A DNA stretch of 53,357 bases from assembly GCF_009193185.1 (NCBI RefSeq), contig NZ_VUKF01000032.1, positions 1-53,357 on the forward strand. Reading direction: 5' to 3'. Below are positions 44,398 to 53,357 of this stretch, in pieces. The position numbers were made by a program, and so were the translations under genes. The notes beneath the pieces are model-generated. The model searched no databases. It was given only the letters and a program-made list of their open reading frames with translations, and was not told the DNA's origin. This DNA comes from Georgenia thermotolerans. Lineage in GTDB: Bacteria; Actinomycetota; Actinomycetes; Actinomycetales; Actinomycetaceae. The number at the start of each line of letters is the position of its first letter. Within the stretch, counting starts at the first letter, position 1.

Positions 44398-45042
44398 ATG
44401 ACCCTGGACCTGCTCCTCATCGGACTGGCGATCGCGCTCGAACCACTGCCGATGAGCGCGTACATCCTGCTCCTGAGCACCGCGCAGGGCGCCCGGGCGG
44501 GGTTCGGCTTCGTGCTCGGCTGGGTGGTCACGCTCGCCGGCCTGGTGGTCCTGACGCTGCTCGTCACCGGCGGCAAACCGCCCGCGACGGGCTCCGCGCC
44601 GTCCACGGCGACGCTGGTCGCCAAGATCCTGCTCGGCGTGGCGCTGCTGGTCCTCGCGTGGCGCACGCGGGCGCGGCGCGGACGTCCGCCGGCCCCGCCG
44701 AAATGGATGGGGCGGCTCGACACCATGAACGTCGCGGCGGCGATCGCGCTGGGCTTCCTGCTCCAGCCGTGGTTCCTCGTCGCGGCCGGTGTCGCCACCG
44801 TCACCGCGGCGGACCTGTCGAACGGCGCGACGGTGCTGACGCTGGTGGGCTTCGGCGTGCTGGCCTCGGCCAGCTACCTGGCGATGCAGGCGTACGTCGT
44901 GGCCTCGCCCGTCGCGGCGCGGACGCGGCTGGACGCCCTGCGCACCTGGATCACCGTCCACCAGGACCAGATCGTCGTGGTGGTCTCCGTCGCCGTCGGG
45001 CTGTGGCTGATCGGGAAGAGCAGCTACCTGCTGGCGACGTGA
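44398..45042 (+). CDS. GAP-family (Sap/sulfolipid-addressing-like) membrane protein
   Basis: Integral membrane protein of 214 residues with six hydrophobic segments. The start, LLIGLAIALEPLPMSAYILLL, with EPLP, is the hallmark of GAP-family proteins of actinobacteria, related to mycobacterial Gap and the sulfolipid-1-addressing protein involved in surface glycolipid transport. The other conserved stretches are KWMGRLDTMNVAAAIALGFLL and a C-terminal segment ending GLWLIG. ATG 44398 has GAGGTGG 4 nt upstream; the in-frame extension to 44317 is rejected. It is convergent with ffh; a nested inverted repeat lies between. Confidence 0.85.
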   Translation: MTLDLLLIGLAIALEPLPMSAYILLLSTAQGARAGFGFVLGWVVTLAGLVVLTLLVTGGKPPATGSAPSTATLVAKILLGVALLVLAWRTRARRGRPPAPPKWMGRLDTMNVAAAIALGFLLQPWFLVAAGVATVTAADLSNGATVLTLVGFGVLASASYLAMQAYVVASPVAARTRLDALRTWITVHQDQIVVVVSVAVGLWLIGKSSYLLAT

Positions 45043-45120
45043 GGACCGCGGTCCCCGGGCCCCAGCCCGCGCGGGCCGCGAGGTGGGCGGCGGGCTGGAT
45101 GTCGGAGAGGCGGTCCTCAC
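45039..45120. terminator. nested inverted repeat between the GAP gene and ffh
   Basis: Outer arms GTGAGGACCGC (45039-45049) and GCGGTCCTCAC (45110-45120) are perfect complements; inner arms CCAGCCCGC (45062-45070) and GCGGGCTGG (45090-45098) pair inside. The outer arm includes the GAP stop codon. A two-way terminator for the convergent genes is the simplest reading. GGACCGCGGTCC at 45043-45054 is itself palindromic. Confidence 0.6.
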
Positions 45121-45130
45121 GGGCCTCACC

Positions 45131-46678
45131 TCACCGCAGGTACTTCTGCAGCTCCTCGAGGTCGGGCATCTCCTGGTTCTGCCGCGGCGCGCCGAGACCG
45201 AACGCGGAACCCGCCGGCGCCGCTGGCCTGGTGGCGGCCTCGCGCTCCTGCTGGGCGCGCTTGGCGGGGTTGCCGGACTTGCCCTTCTTGCCCTTCTTCG
45301 GCGGGGCCTGCATGCGGCCCTTGGACTTCTTCCCGCCCCCGGGCAGCATCCCCATGCCGGGCACTCCCCGGCCGGCGCCGCGGGCCATCTGCCGCATCAT
45401 CGTCTTGGCCTGGTCGAAGCGCTCCATGAGCGCGTTGACCTCGGTGACGGTGGTGCCCGAGCCGCGGGCGATGCGCTGGCGGCGCGAGCCGTTGAGGATC
45501 CTCGGGTTGGTGCGCTCGGCCGGCGTCATGGAGTTGACGATGGCCTCGACGCGGTCGACCTCGCGCTCGTCGAAGTTCTCCAGCTGCTCGCGCATCTGAC
45601 CCATGCCCGGCAGCATGCCGAGCATCTTCTTCATCGAGCCCATCTTCTTGAGCTGGTTGAGCTGGACGAGGAAGTCCTGGAGGGTGAAGTCGCCGTCGCC
45701 GGCGATCTTCGCGGCCATCTCCTCGGCCTGCTGGGCGTCGAACGCCTTCTCGGCCTGCTCGATGAGCGTGAGGATGTCGCCCATGTCGAGGATGCGGGAG
45801 GCCATCCGGTCGGCGTGGAAGCGCTCAAAGTCGGAGAGCTTCTCGCCGGTGGAGGCGAAGAGCACCGGCTTGCCGGTCACCCCGCGCACCGACAGGGCGG
45901 CGCCACCGCGGGCGTCGCCGTCGAGCTTGGTGAGCACGACGCCGGTGAAGCCCACACCCTCGGCGAAGGCGTTGGCGGTGGTGACGGCGTCCTGACCGAT
46001 CATCGCGTCCAGGACGAACAGGGTCTCGTCCGGCTGGACGGCGTCACGGATGTCCGCGGCCTGCTGCATCATCTCGGCGTCGATGCCCAGCCGGCCGGCG
46101 GTGTCGACGATCACCACGGAGTACTGCTTGTCGCGGGCCTGCTGCACGCCGGAGCGGGCGACGGCGACCGGGTCGCCCACGCCGTTGCCGGGCTCGGGCG
46201 CCCACACCGGCACCCCGGCCTGCTCGCCGACCACCTGCAGCTGGGTGACGGCGTTGGGGCGCTGGAGGTCGGCGGCGACGAGCATCGGGGTGTGCCCCTG
46301 CTCGCGCAGCCACCGGCCGAGCTTGGCCGCCAGGGTGGTCTTCCCGGCGCCCTGGAGGCCGGCGAGCATGATCACCGTCGGCGGGTGCTTGGCGAAGTGC
46401 AGGTCGCGGGCCTCGCCGCCGAGGATCTCGACGAGCTCGTCGTTGACGATCTTGATGACCTGCTGGGCGGGCCGGAGCGCCTGGGAGACCTCGGCGGACT
46501 TCGCCTTCTCGCGCACGTTGGCGGCGAACGCGCGCACGACCGGCAGCGCGACGTCGGCGTCGAGCAGGGCGCGCCGGATCTCGGAGACCGTCGCGTCGAT
46601 GTCGGCGTCGGAGAGGCGGCCCTTGCCGCGCAGCTGCTTGAAGGAGGCGGTGAGCCGGTCGGACAGATTGGCGAACAA
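45131..46678 (-). CDS. ffh: signal recognition particle protein Ffh
   Basis: SRP GTPase that binds signal sequences and the SRP RNA. The 515-residue protein has the N domain (1-85), the G domain with GLQGAGKTT, DTAGR and TKLDG, and the methionine-rich M domain (about 300-440) with GMLPGMGQMRE, SMTPAERTNP and MMRQMA. A Lys/Gly-rich tail follows (GGGKKSKGRMQAPPKKGKKGKSG broken by Met), longer than in E. coli. The start is a TTG at 46678 with GAGG 7 nt upstream; no ATG or GTG is near enough. A TACCCT at 46719-46724, overlapping the end of glnD, could be a -10 box. Confidence 0.94.
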   Translation of the reverse strand: MFANLSDRLTASFKQLRGKGRLSDADIDATVSEIRRALLDADVALPVVRAFAANVREKAKSAEVSQALRPAQQVIKIVNDELVEILGGEARDLHFAKHPPTVIMLAGLQGAGKTTLAAKLGRWLREQGHTPMLVAADLQRPNAVTQLQVVGEQAGVPVWAPEPGNGVGDPVAVARSGVQQARDKQYSVVIVDTAGRLGIDAEMMQQAADIRDAVQPDETLFVLDAMIGQDAVTTANAFAEGVGFTGVVLTKLDGDARGGAALSVRGVTGKPVLFASTGEKLSDFERFHADRMASRILDMGDILTLIEQAEKAFDAQQAEEMAAKIAGDGDFTLQDFLVQLNQLKKMGSMKKMLGMLPGMGQMREQLENFDEREVDRVEAIVNSMTPAERTNPRILNGSRRQRIARGSGTTVTEVNALMERFDQAKTMMRQMARGAGRGVPGMGMLPGGGKKSKGRMQAPPKKGKKGKSGNPAKRAQQEREAATRPAAPAGSAFGLGAPRQNQEMPDLEELQKYLR

Positions 46679-46716
46679 GGCACTACCTCAGGTCGGAAGA
46701 TGACGGGAACTGAGGA

Positions 46717-48552
46717 TCAGGGTAGTGCCAGTTCGGCCGCAACCCGAGTGAAGAGCGTCTCGACCAGGCCGGCCCGCCAGCTCGTCCACGCCTGCGGGCC
46801 GGCCGCGCGGGCGTCCGCCTCGGTCAGCCGGCGCAGCAGGGCCAGGACGTCCGGGCGGCGCTCGACGGCGTCGGCCACCCAGGCGGCGACGGCCGGGTCG
46901 GCCAGGTTCCTCCGCGTGGCGACGGCTGGCAGCAGCAGGTGGTGGCGCACGAGGAGGACGACGGTGTCGCGGTCCGCCGGTGGCAGGCCCAGGCGGTCCA
47001 GCAGCGGGCGGACGATCCGCGCGCCGGTGGCCGCGTGGTCGTGCCCGCCGGGGACCTTGCCGAGGTCGTGGAAGAACGCGGCGAGCAGCAGGAGGTCCTC
47101 GCGCGGCGCCGGCCCGCCGGCGGCGGGCATGCGGGTCGCGGGCACGCGGGTCGCGGGCACCCGGGCGGCGGTCTCCACGAGGTGCCGGTCGACGGTGAAG
47201 CGGTGCAGCGGGTTGCGCTGGGGGCGGTTGCGCACCGCCGCCCACTCCGGGAACCAGCGGGTCACCACGCCGGCGAGGTCGAGGGCCTCCCACACCGGCA
47301 CCTGCGCCGGGCCGGCGCCGAGGACCTCGAGGAGCAGCGCCCGCGCCGGCGCCGGCCACGGCTCGGGCACCGGCGCGGCCTGTGCCAGGCTGGTGAGCGT
47401 CACCGGCGACAGCGGCAGTCCGCTGCGGGCCGCCGTCGCCGCGGCCCGCAGGGCGAGCAGCGGGTCCGCGACGGGGTCGGCGTCGCCGGCCAGGACGATC
47501 TCGCCGTCGTGCTCGGCCAGCCCCTCCCCCAGCGAGGGCAGGCGCGGCGGGGTGGGGCGGCCGCGCACCATGAGCGGGCGGACGAACCGCGGCCGCGCCG
47601 TCGCCCGGCGGGCGCGGCGCACCGTCGCGTCCAGCGCGGCGGAGATCACCCGGGCGGCCTGGGCCGCGGACGCCAGCAGGTCGTCGGCGGCGTCGGTGAC
47701 CGCGGCCCCGGCGGCGGTGACGGCGACCACCTCGTGGCGGCCGGGGTGCCCCAGTCCGAGGAGGCGGGCGACGTCGTCCTGCTCGCTGAGCAGCAGCCGG
47801 GTGGTGCGCCGCCCGGTGACGAGGGTGAGGGCGTCGCGCACGTCGAGCAGGTGGGCGTAGGCGTCGTCGAGGTCCCCGTGCGGGCGGTCGGTCAGCCAGC
47901 TGGCGGTGAGGGCGCGGGCGACGACGGCGTCGCGCAGCCCGCCGCGGGCCTCCTTGAGGTCGGGCTCGACGAGGTAGGCCAGCTCCCCGGCCCGGGCGGC
48001 CCGCTCCCCGACCGAGGCGAGCAGCTCGGGCAGGCGCCGGCGGGCGGCGCGGCGCCAGTCGGCGAGCACCGCCCCGGCGGCCGCCTGGGCCAGCGCGGCG
48101 TCGCCGGCGACGGCCCGCACGTCGAGCAGCCCGACGGCGGCAGGCAGGTCCGCCGAGGCGACCTGCCGGCACTGCTCGAGGCTGCGCACGGCGTGGTCGA
48201 GGTCGAGGCGGGCGTCCCACAGCGGGTACCACAAGGCGTCGGCCAGCGCGGCGAGCGCGGCCCCGTCGAGGGTGCGCCCGTCGTGGACGAGGAGCAGGTC
48301 GAGGTCCGACAGGGGCCCGCCGTCGCGCCGGCCCAGGCTCCCCACCGCCGTCAGGGCGACGCCGTGGTCGACGCCGAGGCCGGTGGCGCGGGCGGCGCCG
48401 GCCCACAGGTCCGCCAGCGCGGCGTCGGTGAGGTCGGCCAGCGCCCGGCGGTAGCGGGCCCCGGCCCCGGCCTCGCCGGGAACGGGGGCCGGCAGCGCGA
48501 GACGGGCCTGGCGCAGCTCCCCCACCGTGGGGCGCTGCGCCAGGCCCGTCAT
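46717..48552 (-). CDS. glnD: PII uridylyl/adenylyltransferase GlnD lacking ACT domains
   Basis: Modifies and demodifies the PII protein in response to glutamine. This 611-residue protein has the nucleotidyltransferase domain with [22 protein letters not shown] and [10 protein letters not shown], a central helical part, and an HD domain with [24 protein letters not shown] and [11 protein letters not shown]. It stops at about residue 611, soon after the HD domain, so the two C-terminal glutamine-sensing ACT domains are absent (E. coli GlnD has about 890 residues). A five-residue repeat (VPATR) interrupts the HD domain. ATG 48552; coupling to glnB is likely. Confidence 0.92.
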   Translation of the reverse strand: MTGLAQRPTVGELRQARLALPAPVPGEAGAGARYRRALADLTDAALADLWAGAARATGLGVDHGVALTAVGSLGRRDGGPLSDLDLLLVHDGRTLDGAALAALADALWYPLWDARLDLDHAVRSLEQCRQVASADLPAAVGLLDVRAVAGDAALAQAAAGAVLADWRRAARRRLPELLASVGERAARAGELAYLVEPDLKEARGGLRDAVVARALTASWLTDRPHGDLDDAYAHLLDVRDALTLVTGRRTTRLLLSEQDDVARLLGLGHPGRHEVVAVTAAGAAVTDAADDLLASAAQAARVISAALDATVRRARRATARPRFVRPLMVRGRPTPPRLPSLGEGLAEHDGEIVLAGDADPVADPLLALRAAATAARSGLPLSPVTLTSLAQAAPVPEPWPAPARALLLEVLGAGPAQVPVWEALDLAGVVTRWFPEWAAVRNRPQRNPLHRFTVDRHLVETAARVPATRVPATRMPAAGGPAPREDLLLLAAFFHDLGKVPGGHDHAATGARIVRPLLDRLGLPPADRDTVVLLVRHHLLLPAVATRRNLADPAVAAWVADAVERRPDVLALLRRLTEADARAAGPQAWTSWRAGLVETLFTRVAAELALP

Positions 48553-48640
48553 CGTCGCTCCTCGTCACGGCCGGCGGCCCGGCCACGGTCCACGGGACCC
48601 GGGGCCCCGCTCGGTCACGGGACCGCGCGACCCCGCTCGG

Positions 48641-50301
<1,661 letters not shown>

Positions 50302-50356
50302 GGTTCCTCCCTCACCAGCGCGATCGGCTGGTCGGGGACAAGCGTCTCCGGCGCAC

Positions 50357-50394
50357 GTTTCGTGCGGCGTACCCCGATGTTTCGGGCGCGTGAC
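50357..50394 (-). promoter_or_regulatory. GlnR-type operator of the amtB-glnB-glnD operon
   Basis: On the minus strand: GTCAC-N6-GAAAC-N6-GTACG-N6-GAAAC, which matches the actinobacterial GlnR box (gTnAC-N6-GAAAC, twice); the third half-site GTACG is degenerate. It lies about 55-95 bp before the amtB start, where activation of the operon in nitrogen limitation is expected. GlnR itself is not in the window. Confidence 0.75.
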
Positions 50395-50496
50395 GAGACC
50401 GCGCGGGATGTGAAATCCGTGTTGCGTGTGGGGCGTGGGGCCGGGCGAGGCGTCCGCCGGCGGGGCGGCGGGGGCGTCGACGCCTGCAAGACGCGA

Positions 50497-50532
50497 ACCG
50501 GCCCGGCGCCGCGCGGGGCGGGCCGGGCCGGT
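50497..50532 (-). terminator. ftsY terminator hairpin
   Basis: Perfect 11-bp GC stem (ACCGGCCCGGC at 50497-50507, complement at 50522-50532) with a 14-nt loop, extended loosely by GCAA/TTGC. It begins 25 nt after the ftsY stop. Confidence 0.7.
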
Positions 50533-50557
50533 GTTGCGCCGTCGGACAGCGGGAGCG

Positions 50558-51730
50558 TCAGGACAGCAGGGCGTCGACGAACTCCTCGGGCTCGAAGGGC
50601 GCGAGGTCGTCCGGGCCCTCGCCGAGGCCGACGAACTTCACCGGGACGCCGAGCTCGCGCTGGACGGCGACGACGATGCCGCCCTTGGCGGTGCCGTCGA
50701 GCTTGGTCAGCACGATGCCGGTGATGTCGACCGCCTGGGCGAAGACCTCGGCCTGCCGCATGCCGTTCTGCCCGGTGGTCGCGTCCAGGACGAGCAGCAC
50801 CTCGCGCACGGGGGCCTGGCGGGACATCACCCGCTTGATCTTGCCGAGCTCGTCCATGAGGCCGGCCTTGTTCTGCAGGCGGCCGGCCGTGTCGACGAGC
50901 ACGACGTCGGCGCCGGCCTCGCGGCCCTCCTTCACGGCGTCGAAGGCGACGGCGGCGGGGTCGGCGCCCTCGCGCTCGGAGCGGACCACGGGCACGCCGA
51001 CGCGGGCGCCCCAGGTGCTGAGCTGGTCGGCCGCGGCGGCGCGGAAGGTGTCCGCGGCGCCGAGGACGACGTCGTGGTCCTCGGCCACCAGGACACGGGC
51101 GAGCTTGCCCACCGTGGTGGTCTTGCCGGTGCCGTTGACGCCGACGACGAGCACGGTGGCCGGGTGCGGCTCGCCGTCGTCGCCGATGGCCGGCTCGACG
51201 TGGAGGACGCGGTCCATCGTGGGGTCGACGAGCTCGAGCAGCTCGCGGCGCAAGACCTCGCGCACCTGCGCGGCGTCGGTCGTGCCGAGCACCTTGGTCT
51301 CGGTGCGCAGCTTGTCCATGAGCTCGGTGGTGGGGCCGACGCCGACGTCCGCGAGGAGCAGGGTCTCCTCGATCTCCTCCCAGTCGTTCTCGGCGAGGTC
51401 GCCGCGGGAGAGGATCGACAGGAGCGTCTGGCCGATCGTGCCCGAGCGGGCGAGGCGGGCGCGCAGCCGCTGCATGCGGCCGGCGACGGGCTCGGGCCGC
51501 TCGAGGGTGGGGACCGGGGTGGTGGACGGCGGGGCCGGCTCCTCCGGCGCGGTCACGACCGGGGCGCTCGCCCCGGCGGCCGGGGGCTGGTCCACCTCGT
51601 AGGGACTTACGTCCTCGGGCGGGAGGGTGGTGGGGCCGCGGCGGCGCCGGCCGGTGGTCAGGGCGACGGCCCCGACGACGACCAGCACGACCACGAGCAC
51701 AGCGATGAGAATCCAGGCTTGGTCGGTCAC
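50558..51730 (-). CDS. ftsY: signal recognition particle receptor FtsY
   Basis: Membrane-associated SRP receptor GTPase, partner of Ffh. The 390-residue protein starts with one membrane segment (about 5-26), as in other actinobacteria, then an acidic Pro/Ala-rich linker. The NG domain includes GVNGTGKTTT, DTAGRLQNKAGLM, and TKLDGTAKGG; VKFVGLGEGPDDLAPF is the closing box. The start is GTG 51730, with GGGGGAG upstream. It follows the small membrane protein gene by about 50 nt and precedes amtB. A hairpin follows the stop. Confidence 0.95.
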   Translation of the reverse strand: MTDQAWILIAVLVVVLVVVGAVALTTGRRRRGPTTLPPEDVSPYEVDQPPAAGASAPVVTAPEEPAPPSTTPVPTLERPEPVAGRMQRLRARLARSGTIGQTLLSILSRGDLAENDWEEIEETLLLADVGVGPTTELMDKLRTETKVLGTTDAAQVREVLRRELLELVDPTMDRVLHVEPAIGDDGEPHPATVLVVGVNGTGKTTTVGKLARVLVAEDHDVVLGAADTFRAAAADQLSTWGARVGVPVVRSEREGADPAAVAFDAVKEGREAGADVVLVDTAGRLQNKAGLMDELGKIKRVMSRQAPVREVLLVLDATTGQNGMRQAEVFAQAVDITGIVLTKLDGTAKGGIVVAVQRELGVPVKFVGLGEGPDDLAPFEPEEFVDALLS

Positions 51731-51781
51731 TCCCCCAGTCTGGCGCAGGGCGCGGCACCGCGCCGAGCGCGCACGCCGGGG

Positions 51782-52087
51782 TCAGCGGCGCAGCAGGCGC
51801 GCCTGCTCGCGGGCAAGCTCGAAGCGCGAGACCAGCTCCTCAGGCCCGGTGTAGGCCGGCTCGTCGGTCTCGGCGAGGGTGAACAGGTCCTCGAGCGGGG
51901 TGTCGCGGGTCTCGGCGCGGGCGGGGCGCAGGTTGGCGGCGGCGAGCTCGTCGGAGCGCCATGCGCGCACGCTCTCGCGCACCCAGGCGGCCCAGCCGCC
52001 CTCCGGCCGGCGTTCGACGGCGACCAGCAGGAGCACCCCCACCGCGGCCAGCGCCGTCATGAGCATCCCGATCATCGCCCCAGTCAT
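51782..52087 (-). CDS. small single-pass membrane protein, unknown function
   Basis: A 101-residue protein with one N-terminal hydrophobic segment (about 3-24) and an acidic cytoplasmic or exported helical tail containing LEDLFTLAETDEPAYTGPEELVSRF. No family recognised; the spot between smc and ftsY often carries a small membrane gene in this group. ATG 52087; GATACT lies 6 nt upstream and GGAGG is directly before the ATG, which is too close for a ribosome binding site, so the transcript may be leaderless. ATG 52075 is an alternative. Confidence 0.65.
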   Translation of the reverse strand: MTGAMIGMLMTALAAVGVLLLVAVERRPEGGWAAWVRESVRAWRSDELAAANLRPARAETRDTPLEDLFTLAETDEPAYTGPEELVSRFELAREQARLLRR

Positions 52088-52093
52088 GCCTCC

Positions 52094-52099
52094 AGTATC
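52094..52099 (-). promoter_or_regulatory. possible -10 box (GATACT) of the gene at 52087
   Basis: GATACT 6 nt before the ATG, identical in sequence and spacing to the box before ispG. Confidence 0.35.
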
Positions 52100-52149
52100 A
52101 CCGGAACGGACCCGTCCGCACCGCTGGGGGCCCGCCCGCACGCCCGGGC

Positions 52150-52164
52150 GGGACGTGACGTCCC
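52150..52164. promoter_or_regulatory. 15-bp perfect dyad
   Basis: GGGACGT-G-ACGTCCC, a perfect inverted repeat around one base, about 60 bp upstream of the gene at 52087 and 130 bp past smc. Operator or terminator role is not settled. Confidence 0.35.
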
Positions 52165-52252
52165 TCACGTCGGCCGGGCGCCATGCGCCCCTGCCCGGCG
52201 GCCGGCTCCGGGGGCCCGCTGGGGCCGGGTTCACCTGGCCGCCTCTGAGCCT

Positions 52253-52320
52253 CAGGTGCCCAGTTCGGGGCTCCCAGGTGGCGGGCTCTGGGCGCTCAGG
52301 TGGCCGGCTCGGGCTCGCGC
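52253..52320. repeat. degenerate 22-bp repeat at the 3' end of smc
   Basis: CAGGTG recurs at 52253, 52275 and 52297, each followed by similar C/G-rich sequence, with a period of 22 bp. The last copy contains the smc stop codon and the final codons. Confidence 0.4.
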
Positions 52321-53357
52321 TCCAGGCGCTGGGAGATGACGGTGGTCACGCCGTCCCCGCGCATCGTCACGCCGTACAGGGCGTCGGCCACCTCCATCGT
52401 GCGCTTCTGGTGGGTGATGACGATGAGCTGGGAGCTGGCGCGCAGCTCGGTGAAGATCTCGAGAAGCCGGCCCAGGTTGACGTCGTCGAGGGCGGCCTCG
52501 ACCTCGTCCATGACGTAGAACGGGCTGGGCCGCGCCTTGAAGATCGACACCAGCAGCGCCACGGCGGTCAACGAGCGCTCCCCGCCGGAGAGCAGCGAGA
52601 GGCGCTTGACCTTCTTGCCGGCCGGGCGCGCCTCGATCTCGATGCCGGTGGTGAGCATGTCGTCGGGGTCGGTGAGCACCAGGCGGCCCTCGCCCCCGGG
52701 GAACAGGCGCGGGAAGACCTGCTCGAACTGGGCGGCGGTGTCGGCGAAGGCCTCGGCGAAGACCCGCTGGACCCGTTCGTCGACCTCCTTGACGATCTGC
52801 AGGAGGTCCGCGCGGGACTTCTTGAGGTCGGCGAGCTGGTCGGTGAGGAACTTGTGCCGCTCGGCCAAAGCCGCGTGCTCCTCGAGGGCCAGCGGGTTGA
52901 CCTTGCCCAGGCGGGCGAGGTCGCGCTCGGCGGCGCGCAGCCGCTTCTCCTGCTCGGCCCGCACGTAGGGTCGTGGCGGCGGCACGTCCTCCCCGTCGGC
53001 CACCGGGGCGGTGGACGGCACCGGGCGGTCCGGTCCGTACTCGTCCACGAGGACCTGGGGGTCGAGGCCGAGCTCGGCGACGGCACGCTCCTCGAGCTGG
53101 GTGATGCGCAGGCGCTGCTCGGCGCGGGCGACCTCGTCGCGGTGGGCGGCGTCGGTGAGCCGGGCCAGCTCGGTGCCGATCTCCTCGAGCTCGGCGCGCA
53201 CCGCGGCCAGCGCGGTCTCGCGCTCGGCCCGCTCCGCCTCCGCCGCCTCCCGCGCGGCCGCCGCGGCCGCCACGGACCGCTCGATGGCGGCCAGCGCCCG
53301 CGCGGCGCCCTCCCGCACCTCGGCGGCCACCTGCGCCTGCGCGGCCCGGCGGGCCTC
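52296..53357 (-). CDS. smc: chromosome segregation protein SMC, C-terminal part (cut by window edge)
   Basis: The ATP-driven condensin subunit that organises the chromosome. Only the last 353 or so residues are here; the start lies beyond 53357. The upstream part is a long coiled coil rich in Ala, Glu and Arg ([18 protein letters not shown]), a Pro-rich interruption with DVPPPRPYV, then [22 protein letters not shown] split by a coil. The ATPase head follows, with [19 protein letters not shown] (signature) and [15 protein letters not shown] (Walker B), and a D-loop His region [19 protein letters not shown]. The stop is at 52296. Gene order smc-ftsY-amtB-glnB-glnD-ffh is common in actinobacteria. 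Confidence 0.96.
   Translation of the reverse strand, partial: EARRAAQAQVAAEVREGAARALAAIERSVAAAAAAREAAEAERAERETALAAVRAELEEIGTELARLTDAAHRDEVARAEQRLRITQLEERAVAELGLDPQVLVDEYGPDRPVPSTAPVADGEDVPPPRPYVRAEQEKRLRAAERDLARLGKVNPLALEEHAALAERHKFLTDQLADLKKSRADLLQIVKEVDERVQRVFAEAFADTAAQFEQVFPRLFPGGEGRLVLTDPDDMLTTGIEIEARPAGKKVKRLSLLSGGERSLTAVALLVSIFKARPSPFYVMDEVEAALDDVNLGRLLEIFTELRASSQLIVITHQKRTMEVADALYGVTMRGDGVTTVISQRLEREPEPAT

Noticed and set aside
44176-45129. 317-codon minus-strand frame over the GAP gene
   Set aside because: Arg/His-rich shadow translation partly made of the 19-bp repeat; the plus-strand gene has membrane helices and a ribosome binding site.

Overview
The window is about 53 kb of a chromosome with very high GC; nearly every third codon position is G or C. 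Gene order and protein sequences point to an actinobacterium. The strongest markers are rpsB-tsf-pyrH-frr-cdsA-rlmN, dxr/rip1/ispG, rpsP-khpA-rimM-trmD-rplS-lepB-rnhB, and smc/ftsY/amtB/glnB/glnD/ffh, plus DUF2469, a DUF4081 acetyltransferase, DUF4439 and GAP-family proteins. The style resembles Micrococcales, but genus and species cannot be fixed from the sequence alone. Almost all genes lie on the minus strand. I found no rRNA, tRNA, insertion sequence, prophage or CRISPR array, so this looks like core chromosome with a few accessory insertions.

Layout. 1-2.6 kb: translation and transcription factors infB (cut by the window edge), ylxR, nusA and rimP. 2.7-7 kb: a DUF4439 lipoprotein, an AI-2E family membrane protein and proS. 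7.1-11.3 kb: an Fpg/Nei-type DNA glycosylase, an unknown membrane protein, a DUF4180 protein, a small membrane protein and two acetyltransferases. 11.3-19.1 kb: isoprenoid genes ispG and dxr and the site-2 protease rip1. These are separated by an apparent insertion holding a hydrolase, a multidrug-type MFS exporter and an unknown membrane protein. 18.5-24.7 kb: a DivIVA-like protein, rlmN, cdsA, frr, pyrH, tsf and rpsB. 25-30.4 kb: a degenerate LytM protein, xerC, dprA, comM, yraN and DUF2469. 30.4-35.8 kb: rnhB, lepB, rplS, a trmD-acetyltransferase fusion, rimM, khpA and rpsP. 36-44 kb: an NhaA antiporter with a degenerate thioredoxin tail, a GntR-controlled operon with two ABC ATPases, a GPP34 protein and an amidohydrolase. 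44-53.4 kb: a 19-bp tandem repeat, a GAP-family protein, ffh, the nitrogen-control operon amtB-glnB-glnD, ftsY and the 3' part of smc.

How the genes work together. Many genes are joined by 4-bp stop/start overlaps, implying translational coupling: amtB-glnB, GntR-ABC, pyrH-frr, rlmN-divIVA-dxr and lepB-rnhB. Strong GC-rich hairpins mark the ends of tsf, rplS, khpA, proS and ftsY. A GlnR-type operator lies upstream of amtB. Several genes appear leaderless, with a TANNNT hexamer 6-7 nt before the start codon. Both ends of SRP targeting are present: Ffh and its receptor FtsY flank the nitrogen-control operon.

Most unusual points: the TrmD-GNAT fusion; GlnD without its glutamine-sensing ACT domains; a LytM protein that lacks both catalytic histidines; an NhaA thioredoxin tail without its CxxC; the 19-bp tandem repeat; and a nested inverted repeat between the convergent GAP gene and ffh.
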